Below are positions 23,401-32,139 of a stretch of DNA of 64,000 nt, one piece after another; within the stretch, counting starts at the first letter, position 1, and every line of letters begins with the position of its first letter. This DNA is from Sporichthya brevicatena (GTDB lineage: Bacteria > Actinomycetota > Actinomycetes > Sporichthyales > Sporichthyaceae): the NCBI RefSeq assembly GCF_039525035.1, contig NZ_BAAAHE010000044.1:46818-110817 (forward strand), read 5' to 3'. Position numbers and translations under genes: made by a program. The notes beneath the pieces are model-generated. The model made no database searches and was not told the origin of the DNA. It saw only the letters and a program-made list of their open reading frames with translations.

Positions 23401-23989
23401 CGGTGATCAGGTCGGAGACGCGGGTCAAGTTGGACTGCATCGCCTCCAGCTTCCGCAGCGCCTTCTCCTTGCGCTTGCGGTGCTTGAGGACGCCCGCGGC
23501 CTCCTCGATGAAGCCGCGGCGGGCCTCGGCGTCGGCGCTGAGGACGGCGTCGAGCTGACCCTGCCCGACGATGACGTGCATCTCGCGGCCGATGCCGGAG
23601 TCGGAGAGCAGTTCCTGGATGTCGAGGAGCCGGCAGGAGTCGCCGTTGATGGCGTACTCGGAACCGCCGTTGCGGAACAGCGTCCGCGAGATCGTCACCT
23701 CGGTGTAGTCGATGGGCAGGGCGCCGTCGCTGTTGTCGATCGTCAGCGCGACCTCGGCGCGGCCGAGCGGCGGACGCCCCGCCGTCCCGGCGAAGATGAC
23801 GTCCTCCATCTTGCCGCCGCGCAGCGACTTCGCGCCCTGCTCCCCCATGACCCAGGACAGCGCGTCGACGACGTTCGACTTGCCCGATCCGTTCGGCCCG
23901 ACGACGCACGTGATGCCCGGCTCGAGTCGGAGCGTCGTGGCCGACGCAAAGGACTTGAAGCCTTTGATCGTCAGGGTCTTCAGGTACAA
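20417..23989 (-). CDS. smc: Chromosome segregation ATPase SMC
   Basis: 1190 residues. The start is the TTG of LYLKTLTIKGFKSFAS, with GGGGA eight bases upstream; family members start MYLK at this point. Head domain: Walker A GPNGSGKS at 31-38, and at the C-terminus the ABC signature SLLSGGERSLVAVALL with Walker B FYVLDEVEAALDD. Two long Ala/Glu/Arg coiled-coil arms flank a hinge around residues 520-690 (PGVLGSVAALLTVETGYETAVAAALAG is its beginning, quoted here only as landmark residues PGVLGSV). SMC with ScpAB compacts and segregates chromosomes. The downstream HAD gene is coupled; a DnaA-box-like array lies upstream. Confidence 0.97.
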   Translation of the reverse strand: MYLKTLTIKGFKSFASATTLRLEPGITCVVGPNGSGKSNVVDALSWVMGEQGAKSLRGGKMEDVIFAGTAGRPPLGRAEVALTIDNSDGALPIDYTEVTISRTLFRNGGSEYAINGDSCRLLDIQELLSDSGIGREMHVIVGQGQLDAVLSADAEARRGFIEEAAGVLKHRKRKEKALRKLEAMQSNLTRVSDLITELRRQLKPLGKQAEVARRAAVVQADLRDARLRLLADDLITLRSSLEAEVADETALRARQAEVEEALTTGRAEETRLEAALAEAAPAFTRAQETWYRLSALRERLRGTAGLAAERARHLAAEPEEARGGRDPEDLEREAAQVRAQEAELRDHVEAARQTLAQAVATRQEHEQALATEEKRLAAVVRAAADRREGLARLQGKVNAIRSRASAAEAELGRLAEALEGARVRAETARGELTALEQAAAGLDEGEVGLDEAYEAAAAALAAAEEQVTALQAREREVERERTGLVARKETLELGLARRDGAAVVLGADALPGVLGSVAALLTVETGYETAVAAALAGVADAVAVESVDAAVAALQYLKEADGGQADFVVGGAPVASLERPALPAGARFVLDVIRAPEALAGALAGMVGTCVAVETLDDARALVAAHPRLRAVTRSGDTLGADRARGGSASAPSLLEIQAAVDGLAQQIEELDRTATQLGADLAAAREAKQSAAAAEQAALARLHESDASMAAVAEQLGQLGAAVRSAEAEAERLATSIRKAEESRDADLAGLAELEARLAEAEREPEEDDDDPTERERLAEACTAARQAEMDARLALRTGEERQRALSGRADSLTRAAQQARAARERAERRRIERERGARVARAVMIAAEHSLAMLETSLAAAGAERDAADRRRTAAETALAAQRGSIRELATELERLTDSVHRDEVARAEHRMRIEALENRALEELGVAPDILVAEYGPDQSVPVFPEPGPDGQLPPMDENTPLQTIPYVREEQEKRLRAAERALALLGKVNPLALEEFAALEERHQFLSEQLEDLKNSRRDLLTVIKEVDDRVQQVFAEAYADVAREFEGVFSRLFPGGEGRLLLTDPDDMLTTGVEVEARPPGKKVKRLSLLSGGERSLVAVALLVSIFKARPSPFYVLDEVEAALDDTNLGRLIQIMEELRDNSQLIVITHQKRTMEVADALYGVSMRGDGVTTVISQRLREEQPA

Positions 23990-24102
23990 CGCTCGTCCCC
24001 CAGGGCTACGGATTCCCCGCGACGATAGCGCCGATCTCCCCCCGTTTCGCACGCCGCGCGCCCCCGGTACTGATGGGGCGAATGAGGTCTGAGACCCCCG
24101 CC

Positions 24103-24198
24103 TGGGGACACCCGGTGGACAGCCTGTGGAGCGCCACGGAACCCACGCGCATCCCCTGTAGACAACCCCCGGCGTCGCCCGGCCGGCCCTGTGGACAG
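24103..24198. promoter_or_regulatory. Helically phased DnaA-box-like array upstream of smc
   Basis: Five same-orientation 9-mers resemble TGTGGACAA, the complement of the DnaA box TTGTCCACA: tggggacac (24103), ggtggacag (24114), tgtggagcg (24125), tgtagacaa (24157) and tgtggacag (24190). Two differ at one position, two at two and one at three. Spacings are 11, 11, 32 and 33 bases, close to whole helical turns. DnaA binding is inferred; this is not the usual dnaA-dnaN origin context. Confidence 0.45.
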
Positions 24199-24260
24199 GC
24201 GCCAGAACGCGGTCGCGAGGCCCGGAAAATTTTGCCGACCACGCCCCGCCCCGCGCCCCG

Positions 24261-24317
24261 TGCACTGGAGATGACATCTCTAGTGCACATGCACTGGAGA
24301 TGACATCTCCACTGAGC
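24261..24317. repeat. Palindromic repeat, two copies (same family as 32.5 kb)
   Basis: Copies start at 24261 and 24290 (period 29). Each has a GAGATGACATCTC core. The first copy is almost fully self-complementary over 27 bases because tgcact at its left end mirrors agtgca at its right. On the minus strand its first 22 bases match, without change, the second unit of the array at 32519. Confidence 0.8.
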
Positions 24318-24411
24318 GCAGGCGGCGACGCCCGCGGGCCGGCGGCGTCCGCGACGGCCGCCGCCCCGCGCGCGGAGCGCGACGCGGCCGGAGGCCGCCG
24401 TTAAACAATGA

Positions 24412-24451
24412 GCGACGGGGTGCTCGCGCCCGCCTGCGAGCACCCCGTCGC
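24412..24451. terminator. Perfect 16-bp hairpin in the smc upstream region
   Basis: Arms 24412-24427 and 24436-24451 (gcgacggggtgctcgc and its complement) with an 8-base loop. No gene ends nearby, so a terminator for an untranslated transcript is one possibility. Confidence 0.45.
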
Positions 24452-24731
24452 GCTTTGGGGGTGGTCAGGCCCGCCGACCGACCACCCGAGGCGACCCCCG
24501 TCCGGAGACGGGTGCCGCGTGAGGGGTTCGCGGTGGTGTTCTGTTCCCCGCGCGCCCGCCAGCGCGATTGGGGGCAGAACCAGAACCGAGGTCCTCCACC
24601 GTGAGCAGTCGATGCCGTGGTGGCCATCAACTCCCCTCTGCTGCTCTCAACGAGTGACCGCCGAATAGGTCACGCGAGATTTCGGAGCGGAGTCGAAGTC
24701 GTCCGAATTTGTTGTGCCGGACAAAAAAACA

Positions 24732-24784
24732 GGCCCCGGCACAGGGCCGGGGCCAAAAAGATGGGGACGCCTCGCGGCGTCCCC
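24732..24784 (-). terminator. Two stacked intrinsic terminators after the small coiled-coil gene
   Basis: First hairpin: 24763-24770 with 24777-24784 (ggggacgc / gcgtcccc), followed on the minus strand by ATCTTTTTGG. Second: 24732-24740 with 24746-24754 (ggccccggc / gccggggcc), followed by TGTTTTTTTG. Both have real U-runs, rare in this window, and lie back to back within 70 bases of the stop. Confidence 0.85.
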
Positions 24785-24802
24785 GACGTGAAACGAAGGA
24801 GC

Positions 24803-24997
24803 TCAGGTGAGAGCCGGCTCCTGCAGCGAGACGGTGAGCAGCTCGTCCCGGTTCAGTTCCGCCGCAAGGGCGTCGTTCTCGGCACGCACGCGCAGCAGCT
24901 CTGCCTCGAGTTCGTCGATGCGTCGCTGCATCCGTCGCATCTCGTTAAGCATGCGCGGGTCCGGACCGCCAACGTGTCCGAAGAGCGCTTTTGCCAT
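24803..24997 (-). CDS. Small conserved coiled-coil protein
   Basis: 64 residues starting MAKALFGHVGGPDPR, then a heptad-like coiled coil (MLNEMRRMQRRIDELEAELL, VRAENDALAAELN) and a short end LTVSLQEPALT. The ATG is preceded by GGAGGACC at a suitable distance. Similar small proteins with the same MAKAL-GGxDPR start seem to exist in Streptomyces, but I cannot give a function. The gene stands alone, with its own promoter-like sequence about 100 bases upstream and two strong terminators behind it, suggesting abundant independent expression. Confidence 0.75.
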   Translation of the reverse strand: MAKALFGHVGGPDPRMLNEMRRMQRRIDELEAELLRVRAENDALAAELNRDELLTVSLQEPALT

Positions 24998-25323
24998 CGT
25001 GGGGTCCTCCACGCTGAGAAACCAGCTAGTAACCGACAGAGACATCCGCCGACATCTGAGCACCATGGTGTAGGGCCAGCAGGCGGGATGTCTCTAGGGT
25101 CGCACCAGAGAGTCTTGAGGTCAAGCCATCGGTGCCGGTCGACCCGAGCGGCGCGTCACTGCAGGTCAGAAGACCTGAGCCTCCGGGACTGAAGTCCCGT
25201 GCATCGCGCCGGGGGACGGCTTGATGCGGTGATCATGGCCGAGCCGCGCAGGGGGCGCAAGAGGAAAACGACGTCTGGGGCGTAACAACCACGTTTCCCC
25301 CACCGAATGGTTGGGGAGCCCGC
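24998..25323. other. Intergenic region between mutM and the small coiled-coil gene
   Basis: About 325 bases. Short hairpins (aggtcagaagacct near 25177 and gggactgaagtccc near 25189) and an imperfect ccccacc...ggttgggg stem near 25305 lie downstream of the mutM stop. The right-hand part carries the promoter candidate listed separately. No conserved RNA family is recognised. Confidence 0.5.
25096..25124 (-). promoter_or_regulatory. Candidate promoter of the small coiled-coil gene
   Basis: On the minus strand TTGACC (25119-25124) and GACCCT (25096-25101) are 17 bases apart, about 100 bases before the ATG. The -35 matches five of six consensus bases; the -10 is weak. Confidence 0.4.
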
Positions 25324-26193
25324 TCACCAGTGCGCCCGGCGGGGCCGGGGCTGGCACCGGGGACAGGAGAACGAGGAGCGGTTCATGAACGCATCACGCC
25401 GGATCGCGGAGCCGCACCGGCCGCACTCGCGCCCCTCCCGGCCGTAGACGTCGAGCGAGCGGTCGAAGTACCCGCTCTCGCCGTTGACGTTCACATAGAG
25501 GCTGTCGAAGGAGGTCCCGCCGGCGGCGAGCGCGGCGGTCATCACCGCGGTGGCCGCGGCCAGGACGCGGTCGATCTCGGTCGCGCGGAGCGTCTCGGTC
25601 GGCCGCGCGTAGTGCAGCTGAGCCCGCCAGAGCGCCTCGTCGGCGTAGATATTCCCGATGCCGCTGACCAGCGTCTGGTCCAGCAGGGCCCGCTTGAGCC
25701 CGGTGCGCTTGGCGCGCATCGCCGTGCGCACGGCAGCGGCGTCGAACTCCGGCTCCAGCGGGTCGAGCGCGATGTGGGCGACGGAGGCCGGCACCGTCCG
25801 GTCCCCCCGCCCGAGCACGAGCGGCTCCACGGACAGGCCGCCGAACGTGCGCTGGTCGACGAAGCGCAGGTCCGGGCCGTGGTCGGCGAACGCGAGGCGC
25901 ACCCGGAGGTGCTTCTCCGGCGGGGCCGTCGGCGGCTGCACGCGCAGCTGGCCGCTCATGCCGAGGTGGACGAGCAGCGCCTCGCCGGAGTCCAGCGGCA
26001 GCCAGAGGAACTTGCCGCGACGTTCGGCGCCGGTGACGGTGACGCTGGTCAGGCGCGCGGCGAGGTCCGCTCCCCCGGCGGCGTGACGGCGCACGGCGCG
26101 CGGGTGCAGCACCTCGACGGCCACGATCGTGCGGCCGACGGCGAAGTTCGCGGTGCCGCGGCGGACGACCTCGACCTCGGGAAGTTCGGGCAC
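25324..26193 (-). CDS. mutM: Formamidopyrimidine-DNA glycosylase
   Basis: 289 residues from GTG; after processing, Pro2-Glu3 form the active site ([12 protein letters not shown]). It removes 8-oxoguanine and ring-opened purines and nicks the strand. Other marks are RGKFLWL with the conserved Lys, [25 protein letters not shown] and the C-terminal zinc finger [20 protein letters not shown] then CPRC. The protein ends PRPRRAHW, slightly beyond the finger. It follows rnc by 25 bases, the order known in Streptomyces and mycobacteria, and its loss gives a mutator effect in those hosts. Confidence 0.96.
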   Translation of the reverse strand: MPELPEVEVVRRGTANFAVGRTIVAVEVLHPRAVRRHAAGGADLAARLTSVTVTGAERRGKFLWLPLDSGEALLVHLGMSGQLRVQPPTAPPEKHLRVRLAFADHGPDLRFVDQRTFGGLSVEPLVLGRGDRTVPASVAHIALDPLEPEFDAAAVRTAMRAKRTGLKRALLDQTLVSGIGNIYADEALWRAQLHYARPTETLRATEIDRVLAAATAVMTAALAAGGTSFDSLYVNVNGESGYFDRSLDVYGREGRECGRCGSAIRRDAFMNRSSFSCPRCQPRPRRAHW

Positions 26194-26218
26194 GCGGGCA
26201 GGGGGGGGTCGCGGCGGG

Positions 26219-26971
26219 TCAGGCGGAGGCGGCGGACTGGTCGCCGGCGAGCTGCTCGGCGTAGGCCTCGCTCAGGTAGGTCCAGGCGGCCTCGGCGGCC
26301 TGCTGCTCGGCCTCCTTCTTGCTGCGGCCGGACCCGGTGCCGTAGTCGGCCCCGCCGACGCGGGCGGTGGCCTCGAAGGTCTTCTCGTGGTCCGGGCCGC
26401 TCTCGGTGACGACGTACTCGGGGACGCCAAGTCCGATGGTGGCGGTCAGCTCCTGGAGGCTGGTCTTCCAGTCCAGGCCCGCGCCGAGGTGCGAGGAGGT
26501 CTCGATGAGCGGGTCGAACAGCCGGCGGACCAGCACGGACGCCTCGTCGAGGCCGCGGTCCAGGTAGACGGCGCCGATCAGCGCCTCGAGCGTGTCGGCG
26601 AGGATCGAGGACTTGTCGCGCCCCCCGGTCCCCTCCTCGCCCCGGCCCAGGCGGAGGAACTCCCCGAGCTGGAGGCTGCGGCCGACGTCCGCGAGGGCAC
26701 GCATGTTGACCACCGCCGCGCGCAGCTTCGCGAGCTGGCCCTCGGGCAGGTCCGGGTGGCGGTGGTACAGCGCGTCGGTGACGACGAGACCGAGCACGGA
26801 GTCCCCGAGGAACTCCAGCCGCTCGTTCGTGGGCAGCCCACCGTTCTCGTAGGCGTACGAGCGGTGCGTGAGCGCCCGCGTGAGGAGGTCCTCCGAGAGC
26901 GGGACCCCGAGTCGCTCCGGCAGCGCCTGCGCGGACGCACCGGGGTCCGGAGCCGTCGGGGCTGCGCTCAT
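26219..26971 (-). CDS. rnc: Ribonuclease III
   Basis: 250 residues. It cuts double-stranded RNA in rRNA precursors and regulatory RNAs. The nuclease signature is [15 protein letters not shown] with the catalytic Glu and Asp; a second acidic cluster is in [15 protein letters not shown]. The C-terminal dsRNA-binding domain runs from [16 protein letters not shown] through [19 protein letters not shown] Pro/Ala-rich N-terminal 20 residues precede the domain. It is 22 bases after rpmF. Confidence 0.96.
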   Translation of the reverse strand: MSAAPTAPDPGASAQALPERLGVPLSEDLLTRALTHRSYAYENGGLPTNERLEFLGDSVLGLVVTDALYHRHPDLPEGQLAKLRAAVVNMRALADVGRSLQLGEFLRLGRGEEGTGGRDKSSILADTLEALIGAVYLDRGLDEASVLVRRLFDPLIETSSHLGAGLDWKTSLQELTATIGLGVPEYVVTESGPDHEKTFEATARVGGADYGTGSGRSKKEAEQQAAEAAWTYLSEAYAEQLAGDQSAASA

Positions 26972-26993
26972 CGCTCGGGGGCTCCTGAGGGTG

Positions 26994-27170
26994 TCAGTCG
27001 GCGAACCGGACCTGGCGGCGGTTGTAGGTGCCGCACGCGTGGCACGCGGTGTGCGGGAGCTTCGGCTCGCGGCAACGCTCGCAGGAGACCAGCGTCGGAG
27101 CCGTGGCCTTCCAGTTCGCGCGCCGGCTGCGCGTGTTGCTGCGCGACATCTTGCGCTTGGGAACCGCCAC
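26994..27170 (-). CDS. rpmF: 50S ribosomal protein L32, zinc-binding form
   Basis: 58 residues, too short for most gene scans, from the GTG of [17 protein letters not shown]. Four cysteines form a zinc ribbon: C30 and C33 in [13 protein letters not shown]43 and C46 in [13 protein letters not shown]. It lies between the YceD/DUF177 gene and rnc, the standard yceD-rpmF-rnc order. Expression may be tied to yceD, as in other bacteria where the pair is cotranscribed. Confidence 0.96.
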   Translation of the reverse strand: MAVPKRKMSRSNTRSRRANWKATAPTLVSCERCREPKLPHTACHACGTYNRRQVRFAD

Positions 27171-27262
27171 TGTCCTGCTCCTGTCCAGTCCTGCTTACCG
27201 GGCCGTGCTCTTTCGGTCCTGCGTGTTCGGTACTGCGTGTTTCGGGTGCTGCGTGCCGGTCC

Positions 27263-27838
27263 TCAGTCGTCCGGCTGCTCGTCCGTGCTGACGAGCCCTT
27301 CCAGCGCGGCCCACCGGGGGTCGACCTCGCTGTGGTCGTGGTCGGGATCGTCCCGCAGCACGGCGCCGCACTGGGCGCACAAGCCGGGGCAGTCCTCCTC
27401 GCACAACGGCTGGAGCGGCAGCGTGAGCACCACCGCGTCCCGTACCACCGGCTCCAGGTCGATCAGATCGTCCTGCAGCCAGAGGGTCTCGTCATCGCCG
27501 TCGTTGCCGGGTGCCACGAACAGCTCCGCGAAGTCCACCTCCACCTCGTCGGTGAGGGGGTCCAGGCAGCGCACGCATTCACCCGCCAGCGGCGCCCGTG
27601 CCGTTCCCGACACGAGCACGCCCTCGACCACCGCTTCGAGCTTCAGGTTCAGCTCGACGTCGGCACCCTCGGGCACGCCGATGACCTCTAGACCGAGATC
27701 CGCCGGTGCCGGAACAGTTCGGACGACCTTGAGCATCGACCCCGGCCGCCGGGCGAGCCGGTGGGCGTCGAGCACGAACGGATCGTGCGGGTCGAGGCGC
27801 TGATTCTTCAGCTCAGTCTTCTGATTCTCTTCGGGCAT
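27263..27838 (-). CDS. YceD/DUF177-family protein
   Basis: 191 residues. A C-terminal Cys cluster (CEEDCPGLCAQCGAVL) and an inner pair (CVRCLDPL) are typical of the DUF177 family. In other organisms the protein is linked to 23S rRNA accumulation and always sits beside rpmF, as it does here (92 bases). The first 30 residues are polar and probably disordered. No enzymatic motif is seen. Confidence 0.9.
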   Translation of the reverse strand: MPEENQKTELKNQRLDPHDPFVLDAHRLARRPGSMLKVVRTVPAPADLGLEVIGVPEGADVELNLKLEAVVEGVLVSGTARAPLAGECVRCLDPLTDEVEVDFAELFVAPGNDGDDETLWLQDDLIDLEPVVRDAVVLTLPLQPLCEEDCPGLCAQCGAVLRDDPDHDHSEVDPRWAALEGLVSTDEQPDD

Positions 27839-27934
27839 GGCGCATCGTGGTCGTCAAGACCGTCCGGAAGGTTACCCGAGCGCAGGGTGTGACCCCAAAC
27901 CGCCACCGGCACGGACGGGCCGACTGCCTCTCGG

Positions 27935-28579
27935 TCAGCGCTCGGGGAGCGTCTCGGTCAGGGGGTCCGGGTCGGCGAACGGGTCGTCTTCGAGGGCGCG
28001 CAGGTGATCGCCAAGCTCCTCCATGTGGTGCTTGCCGGCCAGGCGGTCCCGGCCGCGGCGCACCGCCGTCAGCGTGCGATCCAGCGACGTGGTGAGCTCG
28101 GTGAGGTGCGCGACCGGGTCGGCGGTGGCGTCCTCGGGGGCCCGCCGGGCCAGCTCCAGCGTCTTCTCCAGGATCACCTCGAAATGGGCGAGGCGGGAGT
28201 CGACGTACTCGTCGGCCTCGGTGATCCGGGCCGTGGCGTCGGCCTCGGCCTCGGCGCGGACCTGCGCGGCCCAGGCGACGGCCTCGGAACCCTCGGGGGT
28301 CATCTCCAGCCGACGGTCACGCTCGACGGCGGCCTCGGCCAGCACAGCGACGGCCTGCTCCTGCGCCTCGGCGATCACCGCGTCGGCGTCCGCGAGAACG
28401 CTCTCGGCCTCGGAGAGCTGCCGCGGCAGGGCACCCTCGATCTCGGCGATCCGGGCGAGCACGTCCGCCCGGTTGACCAGGCACGACGCCGACAGCGGCA
28501 TGGCGCGCGCGTCCGACACCAGCGTCTTGAGCTCGGCGAGCTTGGCGTGCACGTCGATCGGTTTGCCCCGCGAGGCCAT
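27935..28579 (-). CDS. Coiled-coil protein of the coaD-yceD region
   Basis: 214 residues, almost wholly helical: [20 protein letters not shown] and [11 protein letters not shown], rich in Ala, Glu and Arg, with heptads from about 60 to 150 and an acidic C-terminus. Homologues at the same place in Streptomyces and mycobacteria are labelled ATP synthase F0 subunit b-like or cell-division initiation (DivIVA-like) proteins. Neither label is proven; there is no membrane segment. A scaffold role is the most one can infer. It starts 14 bases after coaD. Confidence 0.75.
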   Translation of the reverse strand: MASRGKPIDVHAKLAELKTLVSDARAMPLSASCLVNRADVLARIAEIEGALPRQLSEAESVLADADAVIAEAQEQAVAVLAEAAVERDRRLEMTPEGSEAVAWAAQVRAEAEADATARITEADEYVDSRLAHFEVILEKTLELARRAPEDATADPVAHLTELTTSLDRTLTAVRRGRDRLAGKHHMEELGDHLRALEDDPFADPDPLTETLPER

Positions 28580-28593
28580 GGCGCTCCGGTCCC

Positions 28594-29091
28594 CTAGCGA
28601 CCCTGCTCGGCCCGGCGCTCGGCCAGACGCTGCAGGAGCGGGTCGACAACCACGTCGGGGACGAACCCGGTGATGTCGGCGCCGTTGTTCGCGACCTCCT
28701 TGACCAGCGAGGAGGACAGGAAGCTGAACGACGGGTTGGTCGCCACCAGGAGCGTCTCGACGTCGGTGAGCGAGTGGTTCATCTGCGCCATCTGGATCTC
28801 GTAGTCGAAGTCGCCGACCACGCGCAGACCCTTCACGATCGCCGGGATGTTGTGGTTCTTGCAGTAGTCGACGAGCAGGCCGTCGAAACTGTCGATCCGG
28901 ACGTTCGGGTAGTCCTTGAGCGCCAGACGCAGCAGCTCCATGCGCTCCTCGAGCGTGAAGAGGCCCTGCTTGTTGCGGTTGACGAGGACGCCGACGACGA
29001 CCTCGTCAGCGAGCTTCGCGGCTCGCTTGATGACGTCGAGGTGGCCGTTGGTCACCGGGTCGAAGGACCCCGGGCAGATGCAGCTGCGCAC
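28594..29091 (-). CDS. coaD: Phosphopantetheine adenylyltransferase
   Basis: 165 residues from GTG. It catalyses the fourth step of coenzyme A synthesis, ATP plus 4'-phosphopantetheine to dephospho-CoA. The nucleotidyltransferase motif [16 protein letters not shown] contains the T/HXGH-type site (NGHLD). [20 protein letters not shown] and [13 protein letters not shown] are the other conserved blocks. It is 25 bases after rsmD, a very common pairing. Confidence 0.97.
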   Translation of the reverse strand: MRSCICPGSFDPVTNGHLDVIKRAAKLADEVVVGVLVNRNKQGLFTLEERMELLRLALKDYPNVRIDSFDGLLVDYCKNHNIPAIVKGLRVVGDFDYEIQMAQMNHSLTDVETLLVATNPSFSFLSSSLVKEVANNGADITGFVPDVVVDPLLQRLAERRAEQGR

Positions 29092-29116
29092 GGCCTCAGT
29101 CTGCCCCTCTTTGGCC

Positions 29117-29689
29117 TCACCGCCGAATCGGGGTCGCCCGGCCGTACCAGAGAGTGGCCTCGCCGTACTTCCGATCGCGGTCCGCCGCGAGGCCCGCGGG
29201 CCACTCCCAGGCGGGGTCGCGGGTCGCCCGTTCGACCACCACGACGGCGTCCTCGGCGACCCAGCCGCGCTCGATCGCGCCCGCCAGCAGGGCGGCCAGC
29301 TCCGGGCCCGGCAGCACGTAGGGCGGGTCCGCGAACACGACGTCGAACGGCTCCGGGGCCGGCTCGGCGAGCACCGCGGCGACGGACCGGCCGAGGACGG
29401 TCGCCCCGGGCAGCCGCAGCGCCGCGACGTTCTCCCGCAGCACCCGCAGAGCACCGGGGTCGGACTCGACGAGCACCGCGGCGGCCGCGCCCCGCGAGAG
29501 CGCTTCGAGGCCGACCGCCCCGCTGCCGGCGTACAGGTCGAGAACCCGACACCCCGTCAGACCCCCCGTGCGGGCCTCCAGCGCGGAGAACAGCGCCTCC
29601 CGGGCCCGGTCGGAGGTCGGCCGGGTTCCGCGACCGGGTGGGACCGCCAGGCGTCGCCCGCCGGCGGTGCCACCGACGATCCGCGTCAC
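29117..29689 (-). CDS. rsmD: 16S rRNA (guanine966-N2)-methyltransferase
   Basis: 190 residues. Motif [21 protein letters not shown] binds S-adenosylmethionine and motif [11 protein letters not shown] is the amino-methyltransferase catalytic loop. The N-terminus [13 protein letters not shown] and [15 protein letters not shown] are family marks. It overlaps the recG stop by four bases (ATGA). Together with coaD it is the usual downstream partner of recG. Confidence 0.95.
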   Translation of the reverse strand: MTRIVGGTAGGRRLAVPPGRGTRPTSDRAREALFSALEARTGGLTGCRVLDLYAGSGAVGLEALSRGAAAAVLVESDPGALRVLRENVAALRLPGATVLGRSVAAVLAEPAPEPFDVVFADPPYVLPGPELAALLAGAIERGWVAEDAVVVVERATRDPAWEWPAGLAADRDRKYGEATLWYGRATPIRR

Positions 29690-31974
29690 GCCTTCTCCAG
29701 GTACCGGGCGCGCTCGTCGTCGAGGAAGTCCGCCAGCGCGGCTGCGAGGGCGGGATGGCGGGTGAGCTCCGGGTCCTCCTCGACGACCGCGGTCGCCGCG
29801 AGACGGGCGTCGGCGATGACGTCGGCGTCCTTCACCACGCGCAGCATCCGCAGGCTGGAGCGCTTGCCGGACTGGGACGTGCCGAGGACGTCACCCTCGC
29901 GACGGGCCTCGAGGTCGAGCTGCGAGAGCTCGAAGCCGTCGTTGGTCGAGGCGACCGCGGCCAGGCGCTCCCGGGCGGGACTGCCCTCCGGCGCGAACGT
30001 GACGAGCAGGCACAGACCGGGTGCGCTCCCCCGGCCGACGCGACCGCGGAGCTGGTGCAGCTGGGAGACCCCGAAGCGGTCGGCGTCGAGGATCGCCATC
30101 ACCGTCGCGTTCGGGACGTCGACGCCGACCTCGATGACCGTGGTCGCCACAAGGACGTCGAGGTCGCCCTTGGCGAAGGCCGACATCACCGCGTCCTTCT
30201 CGTCCGGCGGCATCCGGCCGTGCAGCTGCGCGACCTTCAGCCCGGCCAGCGGCCCCTCCGCGAGCAGCGGGGTGACCAGCGCGACCGCCGCGGACGGGCG
30301 GCGGTCCCCGTTCCCCTCGGGGGGCGGCGGTGGCAGGTCGTCGAAGTCCAGGTCCGCGGCGTCGTCCGGCTCCGCTCCGGGGTCGCGGGTCCGGGGCGCG
30401 AGCAGGCCGAGGTCGGCGGCCTCCCCGGGGTCGTCGCCGCCGATCCGGGGGCAGACGACGTACGCCTGGTGGCCGTTCGCGACCTCCTCGCGAATCCGCT
30501 CCCACGTCCGCTTGAGGTACTTCTCGTTGTCGGCCGGCACCAGGTGCGTCGTGATCGGCGAACGGCCGGCCGGGAGCTCGGAGAGCGTGGAGACGTCGAG
30601 GTCCCCGAACACCGTCATCGCCACCGTGCGCGGGATGGGGGTCGCGGTCATGACGAGCACGTGCGGCGGCGTCGCGCCCTTCGCGCGCAGGGCGTCGCGC
30701 TGCTCCACACCGAAGCGGTGCTGCTCGTCGACGACGACCAGGCCGAGGTCGAAGAAGTCGACCTTGTCCTCGAGCAGGGCGTGGGTGCCGACGACGATGC
30801 CCGCGGTGCCGGAGGCGGCGTCGAGCAGAGCCCGCTTGCGGGCTGCCGCCGGCAGGGAGCCGGTGAGCAGGGCGACCTGCGTCCCGTGGTCGGCCCCGCC
30901 GAGTTGGCCGGCCTCGGCGAGCGGACCGAGCATCGCGGTGAGCGAGCGGTAGTGCTGCTGGGCGAGGACCTCGGTCGGGGCGAGCAGCGCCGCCTGGCCG
31001 CCGGCGTCGACGACCGCGAGCATGGCGCGCAGCGCGACCAGCGTCTTGCCGGAACCGACCTCGCCCTGGAGCAGCCGGTGCATCGGGTGCTCGCGGGCGA
31101 GGTCCATGAAGATCTCGTTCCCGATCTCGCGCTGCCCGTCGGTCAGGGTGAACGGCAGTGCGGCGTCGAACTCGGCGAGCAGCCCGTCCTTGCGGGCGAC
31201 CCGGCGCACCGCCGGCAGCGCCCTCGCGGCGGCCCGGCGCTGCGCGAGCGCGACCTGCAGGACGAACGCCTCGTCCCACGTGAGCCGGGTGCGGGCGATC
31301 TGCACCTGCTCGTAGCTGCGCGGCCGGTGGATCAGGCGCAGGGCCTCCCCCAGCGGCAGCAGGCGGTTCAGCTCCCGGACCCGCTCGGGCAACGGGTCGG
31401 GCACCGGGCCGGGCAGGTCGTCGAGCGCCTTGAGCGCCGCGTGGACGACCTTCACGATCTGCCAACTCGGCACCGCGCCCGTCGCCGGGTACATCGGGAT
31501 CAGCTCGTCGGTGAACGCCGACGCCGCGTCCTCGTCGTCCGGGTCCGCGTCGAGCAGGACGTAGGCGGGCTGGGTGAGCTGCCGCTTGCGCTGGAACGTG
31601 CTGACCGTCCCGGAGAACAGCCCACGCATCCCGGGCAGCAGCTTGTCGCCGGTGGTCCAGGATCCCTTGCCGAAGAACGTCAGCTTGAGGTCGTCCCGGC
31701 CGTCGGTGACCGTGACCTCGCGGATGACCCCGGGCCGGTTCTTCATCCGCCGCGTCGACGCGGCCTTCACCTCGGCCTGGACCGTGACGTTCGCGCCCTC
31801 GTCCAGGTCGCGCAGCCGCGTCAGCTCACCCCGCTTCTCGTACCGGCGGGGGTAGTGCCGCAGCAGGTCCCCGACGGTGTGGAGGTCGAGGTGCTTGGCC
31901 AGCTTCTTCGCGGTGCCGTCGGCCACCACCCGGTGCAGGGACTCCGAGAGCGGGGAGTGAGCGTTCAGCGCCAC
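29686..31974 (-). CDS. recG: ATP-dependent DNA helicase RecG
   Basis: 762 residues from GTG. It remodels stalled forks and branched DNA. An N-terminal wedge OB-fold runs to about 200; Walker A is GEVGSGKT with GSGKT at 308-312, and the DEAD-box variant DEQH at 416-419. Helicase C motifs include [11 protein letters not shown] and [10 protein letters not shown] loop at about 540-570 carries Asp/Glu/Pro insertions ([16 protein letters not shown]), longer than in E. coli. It is divergent from rpmB with about 165 bases between. Confidence 0.96.
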   Translation of the reverse strand: MALNAHSPLSESLHRVVADGTAKKLAKHLDLHTVGDLLRHYPRRYEKRGELTRLRDLDEGANVTVQAEVKAASTRRMKNRPGVIREVTVTDGRDDLKLTFFGKGSWTTGDKLLPGMRGLFSGTVSTFQRKRQLTQPAYVLLDADPDDEDAASAFTDELIPMYPATGAVPSWQIVKVVHAALKALDDLPGPVPDPLPERVRELNRLLPLGEALRLIHRPRSYEQVQIARTRLTWDEAFVLQVALAQRRAAARALPAVRRVARKDGLLAEFDAALPFTLTDGQREIGNEIFMDLAREHPMHRLLQGEVGSGKTLVALRAMLAVVDAGGQAALLAPTEVLAQQHYRSLTAMLGPLAEAGQLGGADHGTQVALLTGSLPAAARKRALLDAASGTAGIVVGTHALLEDKVDFFDLGLVVVDEQHRFGVEQRDALRAKGATPPHVLVMTATPIPRTVAMTVFGDLDVSTLSELPAGRSPITTHLVPADNEKYLKRTWERIREEVANGHQAYVVCPRIGGDDPGEAADLGLLAPRTRDPGAEPDDAADLDFDDLPPPPPEGNGDRRPSAAVALVTPLLAEGPLAGLKVAQLHGRMPPDEKDAVMSAFAKGDLDVLVATTVIEVGVDVPNATVMAILDADRFGVSQLHQLRGRVGRGSAPGLCLLVTFAPEGSPARERLAAVASTNDGFELSQLDLEARREGDVLGTSQSGKRSSLRMLRVVKDADVIADARLAATAVVEEDPELTRHPALAAALADFLDDERARYLEKA

Positions 31975-32043
31975 GCCTCAAACCGTAGTGCGACCCTCCG
32001 ACGACGCTCCGGCGACGCCCGCCGGCACGCGCGGACGGGCCGA

Positions 32044-32074
32044 TTGGCGTCCGCCGTGGGCGCTCGACTACCCT
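32044..32074 (+). promoter_or_regulatory. Candidate rpmB promoter
   Basis: TTGGCG (32044-32049) and TACCCT (32069-32074) with a 19-base spacer, about 65 bases before the rpmB start in the divergent recG-rpmB gap. The spacer is slightly long. Confidence 0.35.
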
Positions 32075-32139
32075 GTCTCCTCGGCCCGGGTCTCCGGGTC
32101 CGACTTCGATCGTCCGCACCAGCTGTCAGGAGCATGACC

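Larger units (their letters stand above)
23990..24802. other. Long intergenic region upstream of smc
   Basis: About 810 bases without a convincing gene, unusual in this dense window. From left to right it holds a run of DnaA-box-like 9-mers (24103-24198), two copies of a palindromic repeat (24261-24317), a perfect 16-bp hairpin (24412-24451), about 270 bases with no recognised element, and two stacked terminators (24732-24784). A minus-strand frame at 24280-24627 has a plausible ribosome site but an implausible arginine-rich composition and runs through the repeats. Confidence 0.7.

Noticed and set aside
20525..24028. 1167-codon plus-strand frame
   Set aside because: Exact antisense of smc, whose ATPase motifs are all intact on the minus strand.
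24103..24198. Chromosomal origin
   Set aside because: No dnaA, dnaN, AT-rich unwinding region or usual origin genes; kept only as a DnaA-box-like array.
24280..24627. Minus-strand 115-codon frame with GAGGGGAG upstream
   Set aside because: Arginine/alanine-rich with no recognisable domain and it reads through the palindromic repeats and the 16-bp hairpin; a ribosome site alone is not enough.
25060..25320. Riboswitch upstream of the small coiled-coil gene
   Set aside because: Only short hairpins are visible and no known riboswitch core motif could be recognised.
25166..25357. Minus-strand 63-codon frame after mutM
   Set aside because: Starts inside the mutM end, no ribosome site, random composition.
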